64,000 nt of DNA from Phycicoccus sp. Soil802. Lineage in GTDB: Bacteria; Actinomycetota; Actinomycetes; Actinomycetales; Dermatophilaceae. The stretch lies in contig NZ_LMSS01000002.1 of the NCBI RefSeq assembly GCF_001429605.1, positions 1 to 64,000 of the forward strand, written 5' to 3'. The first letter of the stretch is position 1. Each line of letters opens with the position of its first letter. Below the pieces are notes generated by a model, which had not been told where the DNA came from, did not search any database, and was given only the letters and a program-made list of their open reading frames with translations. This document shows positions 41,209 through 50,428 of this stretch, in pieces. The translations under genes were made by a program, and so were the position numbers.

Positions 41209-44181
41209 ATGGATCCCCCACGACCACTGGTGGGACGCACAGCCGAGCAGGCGCACCTGCGCGGCGCACTCGACCGAGCGGTCGCCGGGGAGCCGACGGC
41301 GACGCTCCTCCACGGCGAGCCCGGCATCGGCAAGACCACCCTGCTCAGGGACATGGTCGACCAGGCGACAGCTCGGGGGTTCCACGTCCTGTTCGGCCAG
41401 TGCCTTCGCTTCGGCGCCGAGGTGACCACGCACCTCCCGTTCACCCAGGCGTTCGATCGGTGGGCGCGTGGCGTGGGATCAGAGACCGTTGATCGGGTGT
41501 TTCCCGGGGCAGCGTCCGGCCGCGGGTCGCCGCACTCTCTGGGCCACACCCTGGGCCTGGCTGCCGAGACAGGATCGCAGGGCATGTTGTTCCGGCTGTC
41601 CGGGGCCGTCGACCAGCTGGCCGACGACGGGCCCACGTTGGTCGTGGTTGACGACCTGCAATGGGCCGACCCGAGCTCCCTCGATGTCCTCTCCTTCATC
41701 GTCGCCGGCCTGCAACGGTCGCAGCACCTCGTCCTCGCGCTCGCGTACCGGGACACCGAGCTGGGCGATGGCCACCCGCTGCACTCGTGGCTGGCGGACC
41801 TGCGCCGCGTGAAGGGGATCGCCCGCTTCCAGCTGGCGCGCCTCAGCTTCAGCGAGACGGAGCAGCTCGTGGTCGGGCTCTCGGGCGTCCCCTTCGACCT
41901 GGCGATGAGCGAGAGGGTGTTCGCGCGGTCGGAGGGAAACCCCTACCTGTCGGAGCTGATGGCAGAGGGAGGCGGTGACGCCGATGGGCGCCAGGGCGGG
42001 CTCGCCGAGGCGCTGCTCGCCTCCTGGCACCGTCTCGGCCCCACCGCGAGGGCGGTCACCCAGCTGGTTTCCGTCGCCGGGCGTCCCGTCGCGTTCCGGG
42101 TCCTGCAGGACCTGGCCGTTCGGCGAGGTCTGGCCGGCGAGGAGGTGGCAGCGGCGGTGAGCGAGTCAGTCGGTGAAGGCATCACGATCCTCCAGGGCCA
42201 CGGCGACGTCTGGTTCCGCCACCCCCTGCTGGCCGAGGTGATCGTGACGACGCTGCTGCCGTGGCAGCTGCCCGAGGTCCACCGGGCCTTCGCCGCGGTC
42301 TGGGAGGAGGCCGAGGATGTCAGCGATGACGAGCGGGCCACCCACCTCGCCCTGCACTACCGCGCGGCCGGGGACGCCGAACCGGCCTTCCGATGGGCCC
42401 TTCGGGCTGCGGACGCAGCCCTCCGTCTCCGCGCGATCAGCGAGGAGGCAACGCACCTCGCGACGGCTGCCGAGCTGGTCGAGGCCGTACCGGCCGAGGC
42501 GCGGCCAGCCACGCCCGAGCTACTCACGCGGGCGGGGCGGTGTCTCATCGCAGCGGGTAGGCCGGCTCTCGCCCTGGAGCTCTACGCCCGGGCCCTCTCG
42601 GCCGTTGATCCGCAGGAAGAGCCCTTGCGCGCCTGCCGCGTCCTGATGGCGCTGAACTTCGCGCTCGGCACGAACGTGACGGGCACCGCATCGGCGTCAG
42701 TCTCTGATTTCCAGCGTGCCGTGGCCCTGACCGAGCTGTTCCCGCACTCGAGGGAGCGTGTCCTGGCACTGGCCCACCTGGCCAACTTCGAGGTTTTCGA
42801 GGGCATCGACTCCGGGATGCACCACGCTGAGGAGGCCGTGCGCCTCGCCGAGGAGCTCGGCGAGGACGATGCCCTCGCTTGGGCCCTGGTGGTGCGAGCG
42901 CAGACGCGCTGGGGCACCCGCGCAGGCGTCGTCGACGCAGAACGAGCCTGGGCACGGGCTCGGGCGGTCGACGACACGGAGCTGCTCATCCGGGTGTCGG
43001 TCAATGTCTGCAACAGCTACGAGTCGGTGGGACAGCTCGCGGCGTCGGCGGCGCTGTCCCGCGAGGTCCATGCACTCATGCGAGAGCGGGGCAGCGCCCA
43101 GGGCATCTCGTGCACGGGGGCGCGGGCAGCCCTGACGCTGGTCCAGCTCGGGGGGTGGGATGAGGCGAGGTCCGTCATCCGCGAGACGCTGGCCCTGCGA
43201 CTGGACACCCGGTGGGGTGCAGCCGCCCGCTGCGGGGCCGCCGTGCTCAGCGCGCTGGAGGGTGACGTCGCCGCGGCCGAGGCGCACCTGTCCCGGGCCA
43301 AGGAGCTGATGCCGGTCAGCAGCATGGGTGACGAGTTCAACCTGTGCGAGATGATCGTCGCCATCGAGCTGGGGCGGCCTCGACGTGCCCTCGAGCTCGT
43401 GGAGCGGTGGATGACGCCGTCGGTGGCCCTCGATCCCGCAGCCGCCGATCAGCTCCTCCAACTCGCAGCGCGGGCCGCCGCCGATCTTGCCGAGGGCGCC
43501 GAGGGCGCCTCCGACGCGCCAGGTCCCACGGCGATCGCCTGGCTGCAGCGGATCGAGTCGCTTCGTGGCGACTCGCCACCGCGGTATGTGCCGTCGGGGC
43601 CAGACGACGCGCTGCATCCGGCGTGGGGCGCGCTCTTCGCTGCCGACCGCGCGAGGTGCCACGCGGAAGACCGCATGATGGTGCCGCTCTGGCAGGCGGC
43701 GGCCGAGGCCACCCATGACGCCGGCCTTCGGCTCGAGCACGCCCGTTCGCTGTACCTCCTTGGTCGGTCGCTGCTGGGGGAGCCGAAGGGTCGCGAGCAG
43801 GCCGCCGACGCCTTGGGCCGGGCGATGGCCGTGGCGAAGGAGCTCGGAGCAGCGCCGGTGGTGGCACTGATCGAGCAGCTGGCCCTCCAGGCCCACCTCG
43901 TGGTGCTCACGCCGGATGTGGGTGAGCCGTCCGGCGACGGGTCGCGCGACGTGCTGGCGGGCGTCACCCTGACCCGCCGCGAGGCTGAGGTGCTGGACCA
44001 TCTCGTGGCGGGCGAGACCTACGCGCAGGTGGCGCGCCGACTGTTCATCAGCGAGAAGACGGTGAGCTCCCACGTCTCCAGCCTGCTCCGCAAGACCGGC
44101 ACGACGAGCCGCATCGCGCTCGCCGCTCTCGCGGTGCAGTCGAGGAGCACGCCGAGCGATCGCCTCGACCGGGCTACTTGA
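41209..44181 (+). CDS. LuxR-family LAL regulator (AAA + TPR + HTH)
   Basis: A 990-residue regulator. An N-terminal AAA domain has Walker A GEPGIGKT (36-43) and Walker B LVVVDDLQWAD, a long TPR-like helical middle spans about 330-900, and the C-terminal LuxR helix-turn-helix (about 922-985) reads TLTRREAEVLDHLVAGETY and SEKTVSSHVSSLLRKTG. LAL proteins activate secondary-metabolite or catabolic genes; no obvious target is adjacent. The gene has no copy of the dispersed octamer and looks slightly less GC-rich than its neighbours, a weak hint of later arrival. Confidence 0.9.
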   Translation: MDPPRPLVGRTAEQAHLRGALDRAVAGEPTATLLHGEPGIGKTTLLRDMVDQATARGFHVLFGQCLRFGAEVTTHLPFTQAFDRWARGVGSETVDRVFPGAASGRGSPHSLGHTLGLAAETGSQGMLFRLSGAVDQLADDGPTLVVVDDLQWADPSSLDVLSFIVAGLQRSQHLVLALAYRDTELGDGHPLHSWLADLRRVKGIARFQLARLSFSETEQLVVGLSGVPFDLAMSERVFARSEGNPYLSELMAEGGGDADGRQGGLAEALLASWHRLGPTARAVTQLVSVAGRPVAFRVLQDLAVRRGLAGEEVAAAVSESVGEGITILQGHGDVWFRHPLLAEVIVTTLLPWQLPEVHRAFAAVWEEAEDVSDDERATHLALHYRAAGDAEPAFRWALRAADAALRLRAISEEATHLATAAELVEAVPAEARPATPELLTRAGRCLIAAGRPALALELYARALSAVDPQEEPLRACRVLMALNFALGTNVTGTASASVSDFQRAVALTELFPHSRERVLALAHLANFEVFEGIDSGMHHAEEAVRLAEELGEDDALAWALVVRAQTRWGTRAGVVDAERAWARARAVDDTELLIRVSVNVCNSYESVGQLAASAALSREVHALMRERGSAQGISCTGARAALTLVQLGGWDEARSVIRETLALRLDTRWGAAARCGAAVLSALEGDVAAAEAHLSRAKELMPVSSMGDEFNLCEMIVAIELGRPRRALELVERWMTPSVALDPAAADQLLQLAARAAADLAEGAEGASDAPGPTAIAWLQRIESLRGDSPPRYVPSGPDDALHPAWGALFAADRARCHAEDRMMVPLWQAAAEATHDAGLRLEHARSLYLLGRSLLGEPKGREQAADALGRAMAVAKELGAAPVVALIEQLALQAHLVVLTPDVGEPSGDGSRDVLAGVTLTRREAEVLDHLVAGETYAQVARRLFISEKTVSSHVSSLLRKTGTTSRIALAALAVQSRSTPSDRLDRAT

Positions 44182-45034
44182 GGAGGCGGGACATCCGGCG
44201 GTCGGCGAGCGGCTTGCCGCCGGTCTGGCAGGTCGCGCAGTACTGCAGCGACGAGTCGGCGAACGACACCTCGCGCACGGTGTCGCCGCAGACCGGGCAG
44301 ATCTGGCCGGTGCGGCCGTGCACCCGCATGCCGGCGCGCTTGGCGTCCTTGAGCTCCTTGGCCGGCTTTCCAGACGCGGTCGCGACGGCGGCAGCGAGCG
44401 TTTCGCGCAACGCGGCATACAGGCGGTCGGTGGCCTCGGCATCGAGGCTGGACGCCATCGCGAACGGCGACATCTTCGCGACGTGCAGGATCTCGTCGGA
44501 GTAGGCGTTGCCGACACCGGCGATGAAGGCCTGGTCACGAAGCAGGCCCTTGATCTGGGAGCGCCGACCGGCGAGCAGCGCTCCGAACGCCTCGCGGGTG
44601 AACTCCTCGGCCAGCGGGTCGGGGCCGAGCGAGGCGATGCCGGGCACGTCATGAGGGTCGCGCACGAGGTAGGCGGCGAGCCGCTTCTTGGTGCCGGCCT
44701 CGGTGAGGTCGAAGCCCGAGCCGTCGGAGAACCGGGTGCGCAGCGCGATCGGCGACTTGCCCGGTCGCAGCACGGTGTTGGGCACGGCATCGGACCAGCG
44801 CAGCCACCCGGCGCGGGCCAGGTGGAAGATCAGGTGGACGCCGTCGCAGTCGATGTCGACGAACTTGCCGTGCCGAGAGACGCCGTCGACCGGGGCGCCG
44901 GTGAGCGCCTGCGGTGGGGGGTCGAAGGTCTTGAGCACCGAGAACGACCCGAGCTCGACACCGGTCACGGCCAGCCCGACGGTGCGCTCGGCGAGGAAGT
45001 CGACGAGCGCCTGGACCTCGGGCAGCTCCGGCAC
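44174..45034 (-). CDS. Fpg/Nei-family DNA glycosylase
   Basis: A 286-residue bifunctional glycosylase/AP lyase for oxidised bases. The catalytic N-terminus is Met-Pro2-Glu3 (PELPEVQ), the H2TH region contains VGNAYSDEIL, and the C-terminal zinc finger has Cys246, Cys249, Cys266 and Cys269. GTG 45034 is required to place Pro2 at the processed N-terminus. It overlaps the LuxR stop by 8 bp, tail to tail. Confidence 0.92.
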   Translation of the reverse strand: MPELPEVQALVDFLAERTVGLAVTGVELGSFSVLKTFDPPPQALTGAPVDGVSRHGKFVDIDCDGVHLIFHLARAGWLRWSDAVPNTVLRPGKSPIALRTRFSDGSGFDLTEAGTKKRLAAYLVRDPHDVPGIASLGPDPLAEEFTREAFGALLAGRRSQIKGLLRDQAFIAGVGNAYSDEILHVAKMSPFAMASSLDAEATDRLYAALRETLAAAVATASGKPAKELKDAKRAGMRVHGRTGQICPVCGDTVREVSFADSSLQYCATCQTGGKPLADRRMSRLLK

Positions 45035-45099
45035 CCGCCCAAGTCTGGCAGACCGCCGGTCACGGAGCCGGACTTCCGTTGCGGTGCGACGATGTGCCC

Positions 45100-45120
45100 A
45101 TGACGACAGCGGCAGCATGA
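45100..45120 (+). other. six-codon upstream ORF overlapping MFS start
   Basis: ATG-ACG-ACA-GCG-GCA-GCA-TGA codes for the peptide MTTAAA; its stop overlaps the MFS start at 45117 as ATGA. The first codons duplicate the start of the MFS gene itself (ATGACGACA). It could couple or tune translation, or be a by-product of a short duplication. Confidence 0.4.
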
Positions 45121-46562
45121 CGACAGAAGTGGCCCCGCACGAGCTGCTGCGACTGAAGTCGCACGGTGGACGCCTGGCCCTCGCGACCACGGTCCTCGGC
45201 AGCGGGATCGCCCTGCTCGACGGGACGATCGTCAACGTCGCGCTCCCCACGATCGGCCGCGACCTCGACGCCGACCTCGCCGGGCTCCAGTGGGTGGTCA
45301 ACGCCTACGCCCTGACGCTGGCCGCGTTCATCCTGCTCGGCGGCTCCCTGGGTGACCGGTTCGGGCGACGGGCGATGTATGCCGTGGGCGTGGCCGGCTT
45401 CGGCGTCGCCTCCGCGCTCTGCGCGCTGTCACCCAGCGTGGAGGTGCTGGTCGCCGCCCGGGCCGTGCAGGGACTGTGCGCGGCCCTGCTGGTGCCCGGC
45501 AGCCTGGCCATCCTCCAGGCCTCCTTCCACCGGGACGACCGGATGGCGGCCATCGGCGCGTGGACCGGCCTGCTCGGGGTGGCGTCGGCGTCGGGCCCCG
45601 TCGTCGGCGGCTGGCTCGTCGAGCACGACTGGCGGTGGGCCTTCTGGCTCAACGTGCCGCTCGCCGTGGTGGTGGTCGCGCTGGCGGTGAAGTTCGTGCC
45701 CGAGTCGCGGAACCCGTTGGCCAGCAAGCACATCGACCTCATCGGCATCGCCCTCGCGGTGGTCGGGCTGGCTGCGCTCACCTACGGCCTCACCGCCCTG
45801 TCGGACGGGGTGAGTGTGCGTGCCGTGGTGGTCGGCGTCCTCGGCCTGCTCGCCCTCGCCGCCTTCGCCTGGGCCGAGGTCCACGCCCGGGCGCCGATGG
45901 TCCCACCCTCGCTGTTCGCCAACCGCGTCTTCACGACGATCAACCTGGTCACGCTGCTCGTCTACGCGGGGCTGTCGGCCGCGCTGCTCTTCCTCGTGCT
46001 CTTCCTGCAGACCGTGGCCGGCTGGTCGGCGCTCGAGGCCGGGGCCGCGACGCTGCCCCTGAGCATCATCATGCTGGTGCTCGCGCGACGGTTCGGCACG
46101 ATGGCTGCACGGTCCGCCCCCCGCCCCTTCATGATCGGCGGAACCCTCGTCGCCGCAGCGGGATTCGCCCTCCTCGCCGTCGCCCCGCGTGACCCGTCGT
46201 TCGTCCTGCACGTGCTGCCCGGCATCTCGCTGGTGGGCCTCGGCCTGTCGATGACGGTGGCACCCCTGACCGGCACCGTGCTGGCCGCAGCACCCGACGA
46301 GCTCGCCGGAACGGCCAGCGGGGTCAACAACGCGGTGGCGCGGACGGCCGGTCTCCTGGCCGTCGCGGCGCTGCCCCCGCTGGTCGGGCTCGGTGGGGCC
46401 GACTACGCGTCCGCCGACGCGCTCGCGCCCTCCTACCGCGTCGCGATGATCGTGTGCGCCGGACTGCTCGTCGGCGGCGCCGCGCTGACCGCGGTCGGTC
46501 TGCCCTCGCGCGAGCGCACCCCCTGCGCAGAGACGCCCCACCTCGACCACGCCGCCCGCTGA
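45117..46562 (+). CDS. MFS drug:H+ antiporter, DHA2 (14-helix) type
   Basis: A 481-residue transporter with about fourteen helices. Motif A appears as GGSLGDRFGRR after the second helix, and the N-terminal LDGTIVNVALPTIGRDL with the conserved Asp is diagnostic of DHA2 exporters; motif C (GASGPVVGGWL-like, SASGPVVGGWLVE) is in helix five. Substrate unknown. ATG 45117 overlaps a six-codon upstream ORF. Confidence 0.92.
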   Translation: MTTEVAPHELLRLKSHGGRLALATTVLGSGIALLDGTIVNVALPTIGRDLDADLAGLQWVVNAYALTLAAFILLGGSLGDRFGRRAMYAVGVAGFGVASALCALSPSVEVLVAARAVQGLCAALLVPGSLAILQASFHRDDRMAAIGAWTGLLGVASASGPVVGGWLVEHDWRWAFWLNVPLAVVVVALAVKFVPESRNPLASKHIDLIGIALAVVGLAALTYGLTALSDGVSVRAVVVGVLGLLALAAFAWAEVHARAPMVPPSLFANRVFTTINLVTLLVYAGLSAALLFLVLFLQTVAGWSALEAGAATLPLSIIMLVLARRFGTMAARSAPRPFMIGGTLVAAAGFALLAVAPRDPSFVLHVLPGISLVGLGLSMTVAPLTGTVLAAAPDELAGTASGVNNAVARTAGLLAVAALPPLVGLGGADYASADALAPSYRVAMIVCAGLLVGGAALTAVGLPSRERTPCAETPHLDHAAR

Positions 46563-46581
46563 CCCGCGGACCCCGGTGCGG

Positions 46582-47670
46582 TCAGGCGTCCGGCGCGGTG
46601 GTCTGACCCAGGGCCACGCGCAGGAGCCGCACCAGCCCGTAGCCGTCGCCGGCGCGGCATACCGGCACTTCCTTCTCGTGCCGCCCGCGGGCCGGCGTGA
46701 ACTCCTCCAACGACACCGGTATGCCGTGGGACAGCACCTGCTCGCTCGGTGTCAGCTCGCGGATCGCAATGGCCGCAACGGTGTCGGGCCGCTGCTCGAC
46801 GAAGTCGCCGTAGATCTTGGGGTCGTGCTGGCCGTCGTCGCCGACGAGGACCCAGCGGATGTGGGGGAACTCGTTGGCCAGCCGGTGCAGGCAGGCGCGC
46901 TTGTGGTCCTGGCCCGACCGGAACCAGCCGGTGTTGGTCGGGCCCCAGTCGGTGAGCAGCAGCGGGCCGGGCGGGTAGCCGTGACGGCGCAGGAAACGAG
47001 TCAGGGTCGGCGCGGTGTTCCAGGCGCCGGTCGACACGTAGAACATCGGGGCGTTCGGGTGCTCGGCCAGCAGCTCCCGGTACATCGTCGCCATGCCGGG
47101 CACGACGTGGCGGGCGTTCTCGCTCTTCACGAAGGTGTTCCAGGCCGCGATCATCGGGCGCGGCAGCGAGGTCGAGATGACGGTGTCGTCGATGTCGCTG
47201 ATCAGGCCGAACGTCTCGTCGGTCCCGACCACCATCACCGCGGCGGTCGTCTCCTCGGCGTCCACCGACGTCAGCGTCGCCTCGTGCCAGCCGGGCGTGA
47301 GCCCGTGGCCGCGCACCTTGGTGTCGATGTAGCCGCTGCGGTCGGTGCGGGTGTGGACAGTCTTGTGGCCCAGGGTGATCGTGACCGGGACGTTCATCGC
47401 CGGTGCCGTGATGAAGGCGCGCCACCCCCGGCGCTCGTCCTCGGCCGACCGCAGCTCGGCGGTCGAGGCACCCGCGTCGGCCCGCTCGCCGCCCTCGCTC
47501 CGGTCCGCGCGGCGGGTGAGCAGGACGCGTCCGAGGACACGCGCGAACTCCTCCGAGCCGTAGCCGGTGTGCGCCACGATGCGGGTCTGCCACCCGCGGC
47601 TGCGCAGCACCGAGTCGACCTGGCGGTGCCAGGCGTCCTCGACGATGGAGGCGGCGTGGGGTCTGGCCAT
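46582..47670 (-). CDS. App1/DUF2183 phosphatidate-phosphatase-like HAD protein
   Basis: A 362-residue protein with an N-terminal beta domain (about 25-150) and a HAD-like phosphatase domain starting at DIDDT (159-163; Asp159 nucleophile, Asp161 acid) and continuing with STGAWNT and the lysine/aspartate segments QDHKR and LVGDDGQHD. Yeast App1 dephosphorylates phosphatidate; bacterial members are poorly studied. Two octamer copies (46655-46662 and 46719-46726) lie inside the gene. Confidence 0.85.
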   Translation of the reverse strand: MARPHAASIVEDAWHRQVDSVLRSRGWQTRIVAHTGYGSEEFARVLGRVLLTRRADRSEGGERADAGASTAELRSAEDERRGWRAFITAPAMNVPVTITLGHKTVHTRTDRSGYIDTKVRGHGLTPGWHEATLTSVDAEETTAAVMVVGTDETFGLISDIDDTVISTSLPRPMIAAWNTFVKSENARHVVPGMATMYRELLAEHPNAPMFYVSTGAWNTAPTLTRFLRRHGYPPGPLLLTDWGPTNTGWFRSGQDHKRACLHRLANEFPHIRWVLVGDDGQHDPKIYGDFVEQRPDTVAAIAIRELTPSEQVLSHGIPVSLEEFTPARGRHEKEVPVCRAGDGYGLVRLLRVALGQTTAPDA

Positions 47671-47679
47671 GAACAGACC

Positions 47680-48330
47680 CTATGGCCTCGTGAGCACCGT
47701 CCTGAACTGGTCGACCAGTCGGTCCCCGCTCGCGCCGGGACCGTCGAACTCGAAGACCTGCTCGCCGCGACTGGCCAGCAGCAGCGGACCGCCGCCCAGG
47801 GCGAGGTCGCGAGCCAGCTCGAAGTCGTCCGACGCGAGCTCCCGGGCCCGGGGGCTGCGGGCGAAGATCTCGATGGCCGGACCGTCCAGCCCGAGGTCGT
47901 TCGCGATCGAGCCCAGGACGCCGGGTGCGTCGAGGGGCAGGCCCCCGACGAAGTACTGGTGCTGCACCGCGCCCAGGACCGTCGACACGGGGAGGTCGGC
48001 GGCGGCCAGCAGCGCGATCAGGCAGGCGGCCGGTGAGCCGGCGGCGAACCGTCCGGACTGGACGACCTCGACGTCCACCAGTGAGCAGGCGGCGCTCAGC
48101 ACCGCGCTCACCGACGGGAGGTAGGCCCACGACTCGGGGTCGTAGATGTCCATGACGTAGACCAGCAGCGTCGACGAGTCAGCGGTCGACGGCGGGGCCA
48201 ACGGGTTCCCGCCGGCCGTGCGCCGGGACCCTTGTCGGGGCTCGTGGGTGCACCGGGCACCGAGACCCGGAGAGGTCCGCCGGTCGCAGTCGATGACGCC
48301 GGCCCGGCAACGGTGGGGGGCACCTCGCAT
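47680..48330 (-). CDS. DsbA/FrnE-like thioredoxin-fold protein lacking CxxC
   Basis: A 216-residue protein. After a disordered 60-residue N-terminus with three cysteines (8, 15 and 27) comes a DsbA/FrnE-type thioredoxin fold: LVYVMDIYDPESWAYLPSV occupies the place of the usual D-P-x-C-x-W-C active site, so both redox cysteines are missing. It may bind rather than oxidise its target. ATG 48330 is chosen because AGGAGG lies 7 nt upstream; a longer frame would begin inside the terminator T-run of the preceding gene. Confidence 0.65.
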   Translation of the reverse strand: MRGAPHRCRAGVIDCDRRTSPGLGARCTHEPRQGSRRTAGGNPLAPPSTADSSTLLVYVMDIYDPESWAYLPSVSAVLSAACSLVDVEVVQSGRFAAGSPAACLIALLAAADLPVSTVLGAVQHQYFVGGLPLDAPGVLGSIANDLGLDGPAIEIFARSPRARELASDDFELARDLALGGGPLLLASRGEQVFEFDGPGASGDRLVDQFRTVLTRP

Positions 48331-48350
48331 GTCGAATCCTCCTGGGCAAC

Positions 48351-48391
48351 AAAAAAGCAACCGAGTGGCCAGCTGGCCGACCCGGTTGCTT
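48351..48391 (-). terminator. Rho-independent terminator after the GAF-ANTAR gene
   Basis: On the minus strand AGCAACCG (48390-48383) pairs with CGGTTGCT (48363-48356), with an inner GGCCAGCTGGCC dyad, and is followed directly by a run of six T (48356-48351). It lies 21 bp after the stop of the ANTAR gene. This is the clearest intrinsic terminator in the window. Confidence 0.9.
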
Positions 48392-48411
48392 CAGGTGCTT
48401 CGGAGACTAGC

Positions 48412-49191
48412 TCAGATTGCCTCCGAACGGGAAGATCGGGCCTCGGCAACCAGCTGGGCGGCCAGCACGCGCAGCTTGAGGTTCTGCTCCTGCGACTGGC
48501 GGCGGAGCAGCTCGAAGGCCACCATCTCGTCGATCTGGTGCCGCCCCATGAGCAGTCCCTTGGCCTGCTCGATGACGGCGCGGCTGGCCATCGCGTGCTC
48601 CATCTGTCCGGCCACCTCGCGCGCCCCGGAAAGATCGACGGCCGCTGCCAAGGCGTCCGCGGCGCGCTGGGCCGCCATCCGCACGAGCGCAAGATCGGTG
48701 TGGTCAAAGGCATTTCGCGCATAGCCGTAGAGGTTGAGCGCGCCGAAGCGGCGCCCGTCCGACTCGAGCGGAAGGGCCAGCAGGGTCTGCACGTCGCCCG
48801 GGTCGCAACCCTCCATGAAGGCCGGCCAGCGCTCCTCGCCACCGGCGAAGTCGACGAGGTTCTCCCGGCCGTTGCGAAACGCGTCGAGGCACGGTCCGTC
48901 GCCCACGGCATACTGCACCGCGTCGATCTCGAGGGTCCCGGCGGTCGTGTAGGCGGCGGTGCGCGGACGGTCCTCCATGACGACGGTGACGCCCACGCAG
49001 TCGCACCCGTCGATGTTGGCGTTGACCGACTGGACGAGCCGTTCGAGGTAGGGCGTGAGGTCGTCGAGCCCCTCGAGGTTGCCGGCCAGGTCGTCCATCA
49101 GGCGGGCCGCAGCACCGAGTCCACGCTGACCTGCGTCGTCGTACAAGGCCTCCGCCTCGCGCGCGTCCTCGTCGGTGGTGTCGATACTCAC
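48412..49191 (-). CDS. GAF-ANTAR antitermination regulator
   Basis: A 259-residue signalling protein: GAF domain (about 45-190) with a Cys-rich strand GCDCVGVTVVM, then an ANTAR RNA-binding domain (about 195-250) containing SRAVIEQAKGLLMGRHQID and AFELLRRQSQEQNLKL. ANTAR proteins bind paired hairpins in leader RNA and prevent termination. No such tandem hairpin pair was found nearby. The GTG start at 49191 lacks a strong ribosome site. Confidence 0.9.
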   Translation of the reverse strand: MSIDTTDEDAREAEALYDDAGQRGLGAAARLMDDLAGNLEGLDDLTPYLERLVQSVNANIDGCDCVGVTVVMEDRPRTAAYTTAGTLEIDAVQYAVGDGPCLDAFRNGRENLVDFAGGEERWPAFMEGCDPGDVQTLLALPLESDGRRFGALNLYGYARNAFDHTDLALVRMAAQRAADALAAAVDLSGAREVAGQMEHAMASRAVIEQAKGLLMGRHQIDEMVAFELLRRQSQEQNLKLRVLAAQLVAEARSSRSEAI

Positions 49192-49245
49192 GGATACACG
49201 GTACCCGCAGGTCAGCGGCCCAGCTGAGGCTTTGTCGCGAGGTGG

Positions 49246-50415
49246 TCACGGCCAGATCGAGGAGACCCACTCGGGGTGGTCGACGAACGGGTTCCGGTTG
49301 TGTTGCCAGGTGTCGTAGATGACCTGGTTTCGACGCTTCTCGAAGGCGTCCGGCGGGTCGCCCGCGCTCCACACCTTGAGCACCGTGAGCTTGCCGATGT
49401 AGGGGGCGGTGCCGTTGGCGACCGAGTTGTTGGGCTCGAGGTCCGGCCAGCCGTCGTCGCCCTCGTAGCGGATCGCCATGTAGAGGATCATCCGCGCCAC
49501 GTCGCCCTTGACCGCGTCGCGCGGCTCGAACGAGTCGGCGTCGCGCCAGCAGTCGGAGCACTGGTTGACCGCGGAGCCGCCGTTGTCGAAGTCGAGGTTG
49601 CCGCGGTCGCTGTTGACCGTGACGTCCTCGGGGCGCAGGTGATGGACGTCGGTGCCCGGACCGTTGGCGGTGCCGAAGTCGCCGTGGCTCTTGGCCCAGA
49701 CGTGCTCGCGGTTCCACTGGTCGACACCACCGCCGTTGTCGGACTTGGCGATCGAGCGACCGGAGTAGATCTCGATGACGTTGCTGCTGTTGGCCGGGTC
49801 CTGGTCGGTGTCCTTGAGCGCGTCCCAGACCTGGTCGTAGGTCAGCACGGTCTGGTTCCTGATGATCGCGTGCAGCGAGCTGCGCAGCGCCGAGCCGGAC
49901 TTGCCGAGGGCGCTGGCGTAGTAGGTGTCCGTCGGCGAGCTGGTCGTGGACGTCGGCGGCGGGGTGGTGGTGGTCGGGTCGGGGTCGGGGGTGCCGCCGG
50001 TGATCACGGTGGGCGACTTCTGGCCGGGGTGGGCGAAGTACGCCGTCAGCTGGCCGGTGACCGTGACCTTGGTGCCGAGCTTGGCCGGGTTGGTCTTCAG
50101 CCCCCATGCCGCGCGCCACTGCGTCGTCAGCTGCACGTAGAGCATCCGCGAGGTGCCCGTCTCGGCGGCGTTGTCCGCCACCGCGATCGCCAGGTCACCG
50201 GTGAAGCCGGAGCGGTTCACGGTGTTCGTGGCGACCGGCTCACCGACGATGTAGCCGGTGACCGCCTGGCTCGAGCCGTCCTGGGTGGCGATGGCCTGGG
50301 CCACCGTCAGGGGCGTGGCGGCGAGGGCGCTGCGCGCCGTGGTGGCGAGGAAGGCGACGAGCAGGAGGGCGGCGATGGCCGCCAGACGGGGACGCACCCG
50401 GATCGTGAGCTGCAT
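49246..50415 (-). CDS. Secreted endonuclease I-type nuclease with N-terminal OB-like domain
   Basis: A 389-residue exported nuclease. A signal peptide (about 1-33, ending ALAA) leads to a DUF6359/OB-like domain (about 36-135), a Thr/Pro-rich linker (142-162) and an endonuclease I (EndA) domain. The beta-beta-alpha metal site is visible: REHVW with His238, VHHLRPED with His258-His259, and NSDRGNLDFDN. A pair CSDC near residue 287 may form a disulphide. It probably degrades extracellular DNA. ATG 50415 is chosen because it starts the signal peptide. Confidence 0.9.
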   Translation of the reverse strand: MQLTIRVRPRLAAIAALLLVAFLATTARSALAATPLTVAQAIATQDGSSQAVTGYIVGEPVATNTVNRSGFTGDLAIAVADNAAETGTSRMLYVQLTTQWRAAWGLKTNPAKLGTKVTVTGQLTAYFAHPGQKSPTVITGGTPDPDPTTTTPPPTSTTSSPTDTYYASALGKSGSALRSSLHAIIRNQTVLTYDQVWDALKDTDQDPANSSNVIEIYSGRSIAKSDNGGGVDQWNREHVWAKSHGDFGTANGPGTDVHHLRPEDVTVNSDRGNLDFDNGGSAVNQCSDCWRDADSFEPRDAVKGDVARMILYMAIRYEGDDGWPDLEPNNSVANGTAPYIGKLTVLKVWSAGDPPDAFEKRRNQVIYDTWQHNRNPFVDHPEWVSSIWP

Positions 50416-50428
50416 GCAGGCACCGTGC

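Noticed and set aside
41209-44181. LuxR-LAL gene as part of a transferred island with MazEF
   Set aside because: Only slight composition difference and absence of the octamer were seen; there is no integrase, tRNA, direct repeat or transposase around it.
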